Source of the DNA: Pseudomonadota bacterium
GTDB lineage: Bacteria > Pseudomonadota > Alphaproteobacteria > Micropepsales > Micropepsaceae
Assembly: GCA_021851325.1 (NCBI GenBank)
Contig: JAJZDZ010000017.1
Span: 1 to 59,460 of the forward strand
Length of the DNA: 59,460 bases
Reading direction: 5' to 3'
Under the pieces are notes generated by a model. The model ran no database searches, had not been told where the DNA came from, and was given only the letters and a program-made list of their open reading frames with translations. Position numbers and translations under genes: made by a program. This document shows, one piece after another, positions 35,881 through 44,739 of the stretch. Positions within the stretch are counted from its first letter, which is position 1; each line of letters begins with the position of its first letter.

Positions 35881-36339
35881 ATGACCCTTACCATCAGACC
35901 CGCGCGCCCGGACGAGGCCCATACACTGAGCGAGCTGTGCAAACGCTCCAAAGCGCATTGGGGTTATGATGCCGGATTCATGGCTCTTTCCGATGCATCC
36001 TTGACCATTCAGCCGGCCCAGATCGCCGCCGGACACGTGCTCGTGGCCGAACACGCAGGGCGTGCAGTCGCAGTCGCCAATCTCAAGCCTTTGGGCGACG
36101 GTACCATTGATCTGCAGCATCTCTTCGTCGAACCCGACGAGATTGACCATGGCATTGGACGGCGCCTGTTCGGAGCGGCCTGCGAGCTGGCTCGAGCCCT
36201 CGGTGGCACCGTGCTGTCGATCTTGTCTGATCCCTATGCCGAAGCCTTCTACAAGCAGATGGGAGCAACACGCATTGGCGATGCGCCATCCGATGCGGTG
36301 CCCGACCGCATGCTTCCGCTGCTCGAATTTCCCCTCTGA
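35881..36339 (+). CDS. GNAT family N-acetyltransferase
   Basis: A 152-residue single-domain GNAT. The N-terminal I-R-P-A-R-P-D-E, the central L-x-x-L-F-V-E-P-D-E and the acetyl-CoA loop G-I-G-R-R-L-F are present. The C-terminal A-E-A-F-Y-K-Q-M-G-A motif is typical of the family. The target is unknown. It starts about 75 bases from the divergently transcribed rnpB. Confidence 0.85.
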   Translation: MTLTIRPARPDEAHTLSELCKRSKAHWGYDAGFMALSDASLTIQPAQIAAGHVLVAEHAGRAVAVANLKPLGDGTIDLQHLFVEPDEIDHGIGRRLFGAACELARALGGTVLSILSDPYAEAFYKQMGATRIGDAPSDAVPDRMLPLLEFPL

Positions 36340-36416
36340 TGCGGCGCCGTCGCCGCCCTAAAAGTCAAGGTAGAGCGCTTTGAACCGGGCTGAGAGATGA
36401 TCGCAGGCACGATCGC

Positions 36417-37136
36417 CTAATCCCTCACCTTCGCCATCCTGCTCGTATCACTGTCCACGAGCGCCAGTAGGCTTTCAAGCAGGCGACCACATTCATGATC
36501 CCAAAGCCCAGTTACCTGCGCGGGACGAAACCGACGCTGGAATGCAGCAATGGTCTTTTCGAGTGGCCAGTCAACAAAGGGCGGGATGCCATAACCGAAG
36601 CGTGCGAGCGCCGCATCGACGGCTCCGCGCAGATGACGGCTGGAGGTCTCAGGCCACAGCCCGATGCCGTAATCGGCGAGGTGTTTCCAGGGGAAGAGCT
36701 CGCCCGGATCCTGCTTGCGCGCCGGAGCGACATCACTATGCCCGACCACGCGGTGTGCCTGGATCGGATGCCGGGTACGGATATCTGCAACCAGATCGAT
36801 CAGCGCTTCGATCTGCGCATCGGCAAATGGGCGATAGCCGAATTCGTGTCCGGGATTGACGAGTTCAATACCGAGCGAGCAGCCATTGACGTTGTGGTCT
36901 CCGGCCCAGAAGGAGATGCCGGCATGCCAGGCCCTGCGCTCCTCCGGTACATGGGCGTAGATGGTGCCATCCTCATCGATCGTGTAGTGGGCACTAACCT
37001 TCGCGACAGGATCGCACAGACGTGCCAGCGCCTCGGCCGCAGTCTGCATTCCGGTATAATGGAGCACCAGAAGATCGGGGCTACGACCACCTGCTCGCTC
37101 GTCCTGGTTGGGTGAGGGGCGCTCGACAATGTGCAT
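36417..37136 (-). CDS. AmpD-like N-acetylmuramoyl-L-alanine amidase
   Basis: A zinc amidase (Amidase_2) of 239 residues that cleaves the bond between MurNAc and the stem peptide. Zn ligands and catalytic residues are visible: H in V-L-H-Y-T-G, H and D in G-H-S-D-V-A-P-x-R-K-x-D-P-G, and the family C-S-L-G-I-E-L. The C-terminal 70 residues resemble a peptidoglycan-binding helical domain, as in AmiD. No signal peptide is evident, so a cytoplasmic recycling role like AmpD is more likely. Confidence 0.88.
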   Translation of the reverse strand: MHIVERPSPNQDERAGGRSPDLLVLHYTGMQTAAEALARLCDPVAKVSAHYTIDEDGTIYAHVPEERRAWHAGISFWAGDHNVNGCSLGIELVNPGHEFGYRPFADAQIEALIDLVADIRTRHPIQAHRVVGHSDVAPARKQDPGELFPWKHLADYGIGLWPETSSRHLRGAVDAALARFGYGIPPFVDWPLEKTIAAFQRRFRPAQVTGLWDHECGRLLESLLALVDSDTSRMAKVRD

Positions 37137-37148
37137 GTGCCCGTGCTC

Positions 37149-37445
37149 TCAGACAAAGATTTTGTAGGCGACGATCTCGCCATTGGCGCGCTTGAGCGAG
37201 AACTCGGCGCCCTTTTCGTGCTCATCGACCAGGGCCTCGAACAGACGCAGGGCATTGCGAATAACTTCGGCATAGGACGCAGCTTCGGTGCGTTCCTTCA
37301 AACGCTGCAACCGATCCATTGCCTGGGGTGGCATTTCAAGCTGAACGCGCGTCGTCGCACGTTCGGTATGGCTGCCATCAATGGCATCCGCCGCTGCACG
37401 CATGGCGTCCGCTGCGGTTTGATAACGTTTGCGGCGGGACTGCAT
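37149..37445 (-). CDS. Small ribbon-helix-helix-like protein
   Basis: A 98-residue basic protein. The middle has the pattern R-V-Q-L-E-M-P-x-x-x-x-D-R-L-Q-R-L-K-E-x-T-x-A-x-S-Y-A-E-V-I-R-N-A-L-R-L-F, a beta strand followed by two helices, as in CopG/Arc-type DNA-binding proteins. The C-terminus has two short strands. The frame is open upstream, but the ATG at 37445 gives a compact protein. It lies 12 bases before the amidase gene. The target is unknown. Confidence 0.65.
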   Translation of the reverse strand: MQSRRKRYQTAADAMRAAADAIDGSHTERATTRVQLEMPPQAMDRLQRLKERTEAASYAEVIRNALRLFEALVDEHEKGAEFSLKRANGEIVAYKIFV

Positions 37446-37456
37446 CAGACCTCGGC

Positions 37457-37990
37457 TTAGAACCGGCTGGGCGGTGAGGGTGGCGGATAATAGCGCGCCT
37501 GGCCACGGCGTTGGTGTGCGATCCACAGGACTGCGGCCACGATTAGCCCAAAGAAGACCACAGGCAGCGCCGCAAGAAGCCGGATGAACCCGCTGAGCGC
37601 CAGCACGACCACGATGCCCAAAATGAGATAGGGCCGTACCAGACCAAAACCGCCATAGCCGATACGCCCGCCAGCGTAACCTTGAGGGCCCGTGGGCGGC
37701 AGATCATAAGGCGGCACACCAGGGCCTGCGCCATAATAGCCAAAACCCCTTGCCTGTTCGGACCAGTATTGGGCCTGCCGGGCCCTGCGCTCAGCCCGAA
37801 ACTGAGCCCGCGCCGCACGCCAGCGCGCCTTCGCGGCACGATGCGCGGCCTTGAAGGCGTACCATTCCCGGGCGTACCAGCCCCAATCCCTGTAGAAGTT
37901 TCCTGGTTCTGGTCCTTCTGGTCCCGCGCCCGGTGGCAGACGGTCGTCCATGGGAAAATCCTCGCCAACCCCGACCCCAAACCTGGTCAT
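37457..37990 (-). CDS. Hypothetical membrane protein
   Basis: A 177-residue protein. The N-terminal half is rich in Trp, Tyr, Arg and Ala, with a helical stretch of repeated A-R-W-R-A-A-R-A-Q-F-R-A-E-R-R-A-R type. The second half has one long or two adjacent hydrophobic segments (about residues 118-160) and a Pro-rich tail. GTAAGGAGCC precedes the ATG. I do not recognise a family with a known function. It is followed by the RHH-like gene after 11 bases. Confidence 0.6.
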   Translation of the reverse strand: MTRFGVGVGEDFPMDDRLPPGAGPEGPEPGNFYRDWGWYAREWYAFKAAHRAAKARWRAARAQFRAERRARQAQYWSEQARGFGYYGAGPGVPPYDLPPTGPQGYAGGRIGYGGFGLVRPYLILGIVVVLALSGFIRLLAALPVVFFGLIVAAVLWIAHQRRGQARYYPPPSPPSRF

Positions 37991-38467
37991 TCTGCGGCTC
38001 CTTACCTGGACGGGAGGGCTGTTTTGGCCACACCCTGCTTGATCCTGCTCAGATGGGGGCTCTGCGGTCCCAAATCAAATGCCAATCATCAAAATATCAT
38101 CAATCGGGATCGCGTCAACAACGCTCAGGGGCTGCAAAGCCCCGCGCCAAGCACGCGTCGTGTCCTGGGCACCGGCCGATCCCACCACCGTGCCCTCTGA
38201 AGAGCCTGCTGCCACCACCGGGCCGCGGCCACGCCGTTTCGCATTCAGTTCCCGCAGGATCCTTGGCAAAAAGGAGCGCGGCAGCCCCCTTTGTTCGAGG
38301 AGCGAAGCGCTCCAGCATGTCATCTAAGCCGAAATGGCGTCCACGCCGCCGCCACTCTCGCCCACGGGTGCAGGTGAGCCCAGCTGGCGCTGCTCCGCGC
38401 CAGCTGGGATAGAAAAATGTACCAAACCAAAAGACCCGACGTGTTGGTCGGTGCGCTCAAGCTCCGC
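37991..38467. other. Gene-free spacer at the core/accessory boundary
   Basis: There are 477 bases with no credible coding frame. They contain two perfect hairpins: 38299-38313 (GGAGCG-AAG-CGCTCC) and 38379-38408. No tRNA or recognisable attachment site is seen. To the left lie conserved housekeeping genes; to the right starts the sulfosugar locus. Confidence 0.5.
38379..38408. terminator. 12-bp perfect hairpin downstream of GH31 gene
   Basis: CCCAGCTGGCGC and GCGCCAGCTGGG flank a six-base loop, 60 bases after the GH31 stop on its strand. It is a strong stem but lacks a run of T on either side, so it may be a Rho-independent terminator of weak type or an mRNA-stabilising structure. Confidence 0.4.
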
Positions 38468-40504
38468 TCAGGAAAGGCTTTGAAGCGCCGAAAAGAGCGC
38501 GGCATGCTCCGAACCTGCCCGATAAAAGACGGGCGGCTGACCAAAGGGCGCAGCAACGCTGACGGCCTGGCCACCCGCATGGGTTTCGCCACTCCAGACG
38601 TGAACCCAATTGGCACCGGCCGGCAGATAGGTTGACCAGTTTGTCCGCCCTTCTTCGATGACCGGCGCTACAAGCAGGTCAGGTCCGTAGAGATAGGCGG
38701 TCTGAATATCATAGGTCTTTGGGTCATCCTCAAAATGCAAGAAGAGGGGTCGCTGAACCGGCAGGCCGGTTCTGAACGCCTCCTGAGATAGGCTGCGCAG
38801 GTAAGGTGCAAGATGAACGTAGATGCGCGTCATCCGCCCGAAATGAGCCAGAACCTCCGGATCCTGATCGATCTGAAGATTTTGCGCGGGCCGATTGCCT
38901 TCATGGCTGCGCATAACAGGAGTAAAAGCGGCCATTTCAGCCCACCGCATCAAGAGTTCAGCTGTTCGCACATTGTCGAACAGGCTTGTATATCCACCGA
39001 TGTCACTGTGATGATAGGCGTTGCCGAGCAAGCCAGACGAAAGCGCCGCGCATATCACTGTTCCGATACCGTCATGACGCGTAAAGTCAACTGATTGGTC
39101 TCCGGCCCACAACAGCGGACAATAGCGTTGCGAGCCGCTATAGCCCGAGCGCATGAAAAATACGATCTCTCCGGTTTTACCTCGGTGCTCTACGGCCTTC
39201 GCATTTACCTCTGCCCATAATACTGGCCAGGCGTTGTGCATCGTCATGCCAGTTTCCCCGGAGGCAAGACGAATATCCGTGGGCAGATATTCGCCAAAAT
39301 CGGCCATCCAGCCAGACAGACCAAAATCGATCATATTGCGCCCAATGACATCCTCTTCGAACCAAGCCTTGGCTTCGGGGTTGGTAAAATCGACAAAACC
39401 ACAGTCGAATTCACCAAAATCCACCGTGTAAACCTCGTCACTGTCGGGGCGTTTGCCCAGAAAGCCGCGCTTCTTGGCCTCGGGAAAGAGCGTTCCATCA
39501 ACGCAGAGATAGGGATTGACGTAGCCAAGTACCTTGACGCCTCGGGCAGCCAAAGCCGCCACCTGCCGATCCAGATCCGGATAACGTGTGCGGTTCCATT
39601 TCCAGTCCCAGAACAGGCGGCGACCGAAAGCGGTCTGGCGCACGCCCACCCAATCCTCGATCCAGAGGCCGCCGATGCGAGCACCCGAGTTCATGATCGC
39701 ATCAAGCCGCGTAAGACTGGCCTCCCCCTCTTTCAAGCCCATGATCGCGCCATTGTAGACCCAATCCGGCAACAGAGGCTGACGGCCAAATCGATCCGAT
39801 AACGCCGTCACCAGATCGGAAAAATGCGGCCGCGACCAGAATTCCACCGCATTTGGTACTTCCCACACCTCGATCTCGTGAAAGCCTTCGCGCGTGAAAT
39901 CAAAAGCGGAATACGCCAGAGTATCAATGTGCAGCGCATATCGACGTGAACTTATGAAGGTCGGCTGGGGATAATAGGTCTGATAATAGTCACCGCCACT
40001 TTTGTTGTGCTGATCAGCACGCCAGGTCAGCAACGTGGACTTGTCTCGTCCATTTCCGGGTTCAGACGTCCAAAGCGGAAATTTCCGTCGGGACAGGTCA
40101 AAATAGGAGAGTTGCTCTCCTCCGCCCCATACATGTTCGTTCGCTTCCGACGTGACCCGAAGCCAGATTCGGTTAATCCCCTGATCCAGAGGCTTGAAGC
40201 AAATGCGGGCATTGGAACCATCTGCCACAAAAGAGAGCTCCACGAGCGGCGCCAGCCCGGGAACTGGTGACAGTCGCACCACAGTCTCGGCACCCTGCAC
40301 AACACATTCGGCGTGGCGCAGAGCAACCCGTTCCACTATATAATCAGAGATGTCAAAGTGTCCCTTCTGCATCGCGATATGCGGCTTACCGACACCGACA
40401 AATAGGAATGGCGTCTCCGGGGAATGCTGAAGAATTTTTTTCCCGTCGAGCGAAAATGTGAATCCAGTACCCGATTGCACAACTACCATGACCATTCCTC
40501 CCAA
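38468..40504 (-). CDS. yihQ: Sulfoquinovosidase, GH31 (YihQ-type)
   Basis: A 678-residue family 31 glycoside hydrolase that releases sulfoquinovose from SQ glycosides such as sulfoquinovosylglycerol. Catalytic nucleophile D402 (W-M-A-D-F-G-E-Y-L-P-T-D) and acid/base D469 (W-A-G-D-Q) are present. The sulfonate-recognition set that separates these enzymes from ordinary alpha-glucosidases is complete: K258, E283, R296, W299 and Y505, the KERWY variant known alongside the QQRWY form of E. coli YihQ. There is no signal peptide, so it is probably cytoplasmic. Start may be M1, M4 or M6. Nearby transporter, receptor and sulfo-ED genes support the substrate. Confidence 0.93.
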   Translation of the reverse strand: MGGMVMVVVQSGTGFTFSLDGKKILQHSPETPFLFVGVGKPHIAMQKGHFDISDYIVERVALRHAECVVQGAETVVRLSPVPGLAPLVELSFVADGSNARICFKPLDQGINRIWLRVTSEANEHVWGGGEQLSYFDLSRRKFPLWTSEPGNGRDKSTLLTWRADQHNKSGGDYYQTYYPQPTFISSRRYALHIDTLAYSAFDFTREGFHEIEVWEVPNAVEFWSRPHFSDLVTALSDRFGRQPLLPDWVYNGAIMGLKEGEASLTRLDAIMNSGARIGGLWIEDWVGVRQTAFGRRLFWDWKWNRTRYPDLDRQVAALAARGVKVLGYVNPYLCVDGTLFPEAKKRGFLGKRPDSDEVYTVDFGEFDCGFVDFTNPEAKAWFEEDVIGRNMIDFGLSGWMADFGEYLPTDIRLASGETGMTMHNAWPVLWAEVNAKAVEHRGKTGEIVFFMRSGYSGSQRYCPLLWAGDQSVDFTRHDGIGTVICAALSSGLLGNAYHHSDIGGYTSLFDNVRTAELLMRWAEMAAFTPVMRSHEGNRPAQNLQIDQDPEVLAHFGRMTRIYVHLAPYLRSLSQEAFRTGLPVQRPLFLHFEDDPKTYDIQTAYLYGPDLLVAPVIEEGRTNWSTYLPAGANWVHVWSGETHAGGQAVSVAAPFGQPPVFYRAGSEHAALFSALQSLS

Positions 40505-40808
40505 GCTGACCGTCGTCTGCGACTTTTCATTCCAGCCGTCATCCGTCTAATGTCACGCGCACCATGCCAATGTTATTCGCCGTTACTCCAGACCCGATTG
40601 AAGCTCTTCCGCAAGGCGTCTTTCTGGCAGGGGCACAACGATCAGGTTATCCTGTCACCAAACGGAGTTATCTCCGTTTCCTCATCGCCGGTTGAACCAT
40701 CGGGGTACAAAACATTTGCATAATCTGGACGTCATCGCTCCGCGCGGCCCGATCGCCAGATCGACACAAAACCAGACACCACGCGGCCTATGAACTCTCA
40801 TCCGCCAA
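40505..40808. promoter_or_regulatory. GH31-MFS spacer with palindrome 40660-40679
   Basis: There are 304 bases without a gene. Positions 40660-40679 form a perfect inverted repeat, AAACGGAG-TTAT-CTCCGTTT. It lies 130 bases past the MFS stop and about 155 bases before the GH31 start, both on the minus strand. It could be the MFS terminator (short T-run) or an operator for GH31. An AT-rich stretch around 40710-40725 may hold a promoter. Confidence 0.4.
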
Positions 40809-42044
40809 CTAGGCGAGTTCTTCCCCTTCTTCGGGAGCCACCGCGACAAGCCGGGGCAACATCACCTGTACCCAGGCCACTCCGAGCAAATAGGACACGG
40901 ATGCCAAAGCCAGAAGCGGAGCATAGCCGTAGCCTGCGCCCAACTCCCAGCCCGCAATTTGCAGAAGTGCTGCACCCGCAAGATTTCCGCAGAAGGCACA
41001 AATACCGATCACCGTTGCCACTGTGGATACAGGTGATATGTCTGCGGCCAGGGCAAAGACGTTGACCGAAAAGGCCTGATGGGCCGCCATCATCACACAC
41101 AGCAGCGCCGTAGCGATCCAGTAATTGTGCACGACCAGTACCATCCAGACCGGCGTCACCAGAAGCGCAGCCCCAAGAAGACTGCCCTTGCGCGCGGCAT
41201 TGAGGCTAACGCCACGCTGCATCAGGTGCCTTGGCACCCATCCACCAACCAATCCGCCAACTGCCATGACCGCCGAAATAATACCGATCGGGGTTCCGTA
41301 TTCAGACATGCTGAGGTGAAAGACGGTATGAAACAAATCCGGTGTCCAAAACATAAACAGCCAAAAGATCTGATCCGATAACACCTTTGCGCCCGCGACC
41401 GTCCATGTACGCTTGTCGCGTAACACCTCGCTCCAGCGCACCTCATGACGCTTCGCAGGTACCTGATGACGGGCTTCCTCGGGAACTTTCCCCAAAGAGC
41501 ACATATACCAGACGGCAACCCAAATAAGGCCGACACCTCCGGTTACCAAAAACGAATTTTCCCAGCCAATCCGTATCGCCAGCCAAGGAATCACTATGGG
41601 GGTCACAAAGGCCGCAGGCGCGCCGGCTGCATTCATGAACCCCAGCGCAAGCGAGCGATCCTCGTTTCGGAACACTGCGGCGATGGTTTTGATCGTTGTG
41701 GGCGTACAAAACGCTTCTGTGGAGCCAAGGAAAATCCGGGCCACGGAGAATTGACTGAGTGTGCGGGCAAAGGCCTGCGTCATTGCCACGACGCTCCAAG
41801 TCCCTACCGAGAAGGGGTTGGCTCGCCTCCAGCCAATCCGATCCACAACCCAGCCAGATCCGAGAAAAGCTACGGCCGAAGCCAGTTGGAACAACGCCGT
41901 CAGTTGTCCGTAGTCGACATCCGTCCAGTGCAGTTGATGCTGAAGCATGGGCTTCAGTAACGCAATGATCTGCCGGTCGGCATAGTTCAGCATATTGCTG
42001 CCGAGCAGCATAATCACGATTAACTTGTTGCGGTTGCTCCACAT
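40809..42044 (-). CDS. MFS transporter, anion:cation symporter-like
   Basis: A 411-residue, 12-helix major facilitator. The N-terminal N-Y-A-D-R-Q-I motif, D-R-I-G-W-R-R loop after helix 2 and the overall pattern match the ACS family (hexuronate, galactonate, phthalate carriers), which bring in anionic sugars with protons or sodium. In this locus the likely cargo is sulfoquinovose or its glyceride, by inference. A TTG start at 42056 is possible; the ATG at 42044 gives the usual short N-terminus. Confidence 0.85.
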   Translation of the reverse strand: MWSNRNKLIVIMLLGSNMLNYADRQIIALLKPMLQHQLHWTDVDYGQLTALFQLASAVAFLGSGWVVDRIGWRRANPFSVGTWSVVAMTQAFARTLSQFSVARIFLGSTEAFCTPTTIKTIAAVFRNEDRSLALGFMNAAGAPAAFVTPIVIPWLAIRIGWENSFLVTGGVGLIWVAVWYMCSLGKVPEEARHQVPAKRHEVRWSEVLRDKRTWTVAGAKVLSDQIFWLFMFWTPDLFHTVFHLSMSEYGTPIGIISAVMAVGGLVGGWVPRHLMQRGVSLNAARKGSLLGAALLVTPVWMVLVVHNYWIATALLCVMMAAHQAFSVNVFALAADISPVSTVATVIGICAFCGNLAGAALLQIAGWELGAGYGYAPLLALASVSYLLGVAWVQVMLPRLVAVAPEEGEELA

Positions 42045-42444
42045 CGGCGGCTTCAAGTGTCCAGAGGTTTCGAATACCTTGCCTTAGTAGCCCAAGCAGC
42101 ACGCGACTGGAACCACCGCGCGTCACTACTGATCCAGCACTCCCTGGCACGCCCCCACATGCCTCCGGCAGCATTACATTTCTTGCCGCCGGCTCGCCAA
42201 AAGTGATCCATCCTGGAAAGATGTGCGCTGCGATCTACCTCATCGGCTTAAATCTGCCGCAGCATTGAGTCGCTCTTCACGATCACTGAACCGCAAATCG
42301 TTAAGCCTTGTACCAGTAGAAGCCATGCCGGCATCCCGACCAATGGCACACTTCTGGAATCGTAGTCACCCCTCTTGAGCGGCGCGAGCGGATCCCCCCC
42401 TGCTTGCAAGGGGGCATCCGCCCATCACCCATTCCGTCAACGCA
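42045..42444. other. Spacer between TonB receptor and MFS genes, with terminator-like hairpin
   Basis: About 400 bases without a gene. An imperfect inverted repeat at 42388-42421 (GCGGAT/ATCCGC arms with a C/G-run stem) starts 24 bases after the receptor stop and may end its transcript. The rest shows no clear open frame and should hold the MFS promoter. Confidence 0.4.
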
Positions 42445-44739
42445 TCAGTCGAAGCTCTTGTGGAACTGTATGCCAACGTAGCGCCTGAAGTCCCGCGGCA
42501 CTTGGCCAATCAGCCCGCCATTGGTTTCAATCAGGGCTGTATAGTAGTGCTGGTCGAGAATGTTATTCACAACAAAGCGCACATTCCAGCCGGACGGCTT
42601 GTTCTTGAGTGACACCGATCCATTCCAAATGCCATATCCAGGCTGGATCGTATCGGGGGTCTGGGAGATGCTGTCCTGCTGGGATGATTGATACGAGTAG
42701 TCTGTCCGCAGGCCGACATCATAGGTATCGGTCGAATACGCCAAGTAGTCCGCCTGGATGTCAAACTTTGTCTTGGGCGCGAAGGGAAGCGGCTTGCCAT
42801 TGACATCGCAGCTGACCGCAGCCTGCGGCGGACAGTTGAATTTGACGATCTTCGCATCGGTATAGGCAAAGGTTCCCGAGAAGGTAAGATCATCACTCGC
42901 CAGATACATGGCATCGAGTTGCACGCCACTCGTCCTGACCTGACCTGCGTTTATCAAACGCGTGACAACGGTGCCAGCAACAAGATCGGGCTCATTTGCC
43001 TGATAGCCGGAAACATTATCAAGCCATGCGCCAACATTGAAAAGGACACTGTCGTTGAACAACGTCGACTTGAAACCTAATTCGTAATCATTCGAGGTTT
43101 CAGGAGCCAACGGAAGGGTATCGAGCGGGTTCATATTAAAGAAAACGTTATATGCCGGCCCCTTATACCCGCGCGAATAGGTGACGTAGGTATGGATCGA
43201 ACTCGACAGATCGTACTGCAATCCCAATTTCGTGGAATAGTCGTCGTGGTGAGTTGAGCCATTGGCGACAAACGACGGATTGATTCCCGGTACCGGCGTT
43301 GGGCTAGTCGAGACACGGTTTGTGTAAAAGCTCAGATCATCGTGAATCAGTCTTAGCCCGACAATACCGCGGAAATAGCTGGTGAAGTTCAGATTGGCCT
43401 GGCCAAACACCGCGTAGTCCGTTGAGGTCGCGCCGTACGTGTTCAAGCCGCTGTTTACAGTCAACACACCATTCGACAGATGCGTGGTGGTGCGCTGATA
43501 GGTTTCATAGTCCGGCGCATGAAAGAAATACAGGCCCGCGACATAGTCGATAAACCCACCAAGCGGCGAAGCCACTCGCAACTCTTCGGAGTACTGATTC
43601 AGTCTTACATGTCCCAAGTCGGCCAATTGGTACGGGGTTTGCGGCGTCAATGCCGAATACCCGTCAATATCCTGCGTCTGGACATTCCGCCAGAATCTGT
43701 AACCGGTGATCGAAGTGAGATGGTAGCCGTGGAACCTATAATCTACCTGAGCAGACGCCCCCGTACTAAGATCAACGTCCCTACCTGGCGTATTGATCGA
43801 CACATTCGTGTTACTGAATGACGGCGTAATCCCCTCTGTAGTTAGGACCTGCTGAAGATTCGCGCTGTAGGTCTTCACCCCAAAAGGATATGAGATATTA
43901 TAGGTGGCTACATATGGGAGGGCGTTGGTGTTGTCGGACGACATAATGTCGTAGCTAAGCAGAACGCTCAAATTGTTGGTTGGCGTGTATAGCAGCTTCG
44001 CCCGAAGACCATCCGTATGATAACCATTGATCTTGGCCCCACCATACAAGTTTCTTCCGTTGCCGGCATATGACGCGGTCACCACGGCAATTCTGCCGGC
44101 CAAAACATCGTTGATCGGACCAGTGAAGGCTCCAGCCAAGCGGTATTCATGCCCCTGGTAGTAGCTCGCATCCAGATAACCACCGGTCTGCCGGGAAGGG
44201 TTATTGGTGACGATGTTGATCACACCGGCGGACGCATTCTTGCCAAACAATGTTCCCTGGGGGCCGTTCAGCACCTCAATTCGATTAACGTCGAAGAAGT
44301 CCGAGACCATCTGCCCGGGGCGAGCCAGAACAACACCGTCTACCACGGTGGACACTGTTGGCTCCACACCTGGCGATGTCGTGATCGTACCCAAGCCGCG
44401 AATAAGGATATCCATGTCCTTATTTGATGGTTGAGCCCTGAACTCAACCGTCGGGACAATTGCGGTGAGAGCCGAAATGTCGTGGCGGTTTTCGGAATTG
44501 GCGAGCGATCCGCTTATGACGTTGACCGCGACTGGCACCTTCTGCACGTCCTGGTGCCGCTTCTGTGCACTCACGACCACTTCTTCGATCTTGGGTGCAG
44601 CAGACTGAGACGTCGTTGTCCCCGACTGAGCAAACGCGGACGACGCGCAGAACAGACTCGAACTCGCAAGAAGCGTTACCGCAAAGCTGCGGCCAGCTTT
44701 CGCGGCAGAACGGCGAACCAGGTGTGTTTCGAAGATCAC
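42445..44739 (-). CDS. TonB-dependent receptor, candidate sulfosugar importer
   Basis: A 764-residue outer-membrane receptor starting at GTG with a GGGGAGGGG purine run before it. The signal peptide is residues 1-37 (A-F-A cleavage). A TonB box-like IEEVVVSAQ (51-59) follows, then a plug (V-P-V-A-V-N-V-I-S-G, R-I-E-V-L-N-G-P-Q-G-T-L-F-G-K-N-A-S-A-G) and a barrel ending R-R-Y-V-G-I-Q-F-H-K-S-F. This type is common in sphingomonads and relatives for organic ligands. Its place between sulfoquinovosidase/MFS and the sulfo-ED operon suggests uptake of SQ glycosides or lipids; this is inference. Confidence 0.88.
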   Translation of the reverse strand: MIFETHLVRRSAAKAGRSFAVTLLASSSLFCASSAFAQSGTTTSQSAAPKIEEVVVSAQKRHQDVQKVPVAVNVISGSLANSENRHDISALTAIVPTVEFRAQPSNKDMDILIRGLGTITTSPGVEPTVSTVVDGVVLARPGQMVSDFFDVNRIEVLNGPQGTLFGKNASAGVINIVTNNPSRQTGGYLDASYYQGHEYRLAGAFTGPINDVLAGRIAVVTASYAGNGRNLYGGAKINGYHTDGLRAKLLYTPTNNLSVLLSYDIMSSDNTNALPYVATYNISYPFGVKTYSANLQQVLTTEGITPSFSNTNVSINTPGRDVDLSTGASAQVDYRFHGYHLTSITGYRFWRNVQTQDIDGYSALTPQTPYQLADLGHVRLNQYSEELRVASPLGGFIDYVAGLYFFHAPDYETYQRTTTHLSNGVLTVNSGLNTYGATSTDYAVFGQANLNFTSYFRGIVGLRLIHDDLSFYTNRVSTSPTPVPGINPSFVANGSTHHDDYSTKLGLQYDLSSSIHTYVTYSRGYKGPAYNVFFNMNPLDTLPLAPETSNDYELGFKSTLFNDSVLFNVGAWLDNVSGYQANEPDLVAGTVVTRLINAGQVRTSGVQLDAMYLASDDLTFSGTFAYTDAKIVKFNCPPQAAVSCDVNGKPLPFAPKTKFDIQADYLAYSTDTYDVGLRTDYSYQSSQQDSISQTPDTIQPGYGIWNGSVSLKNKPSGWNVRFVVNNILDQHYYTALIETNGGLIGQVPRDFRRYVGIQFHKSFD

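Noticed and set aside
37991..38467. Small plus-strand frames in the spacer as genes
   Set aside because: They lack start signals, cross strong hairpins and show no protein-like composition.
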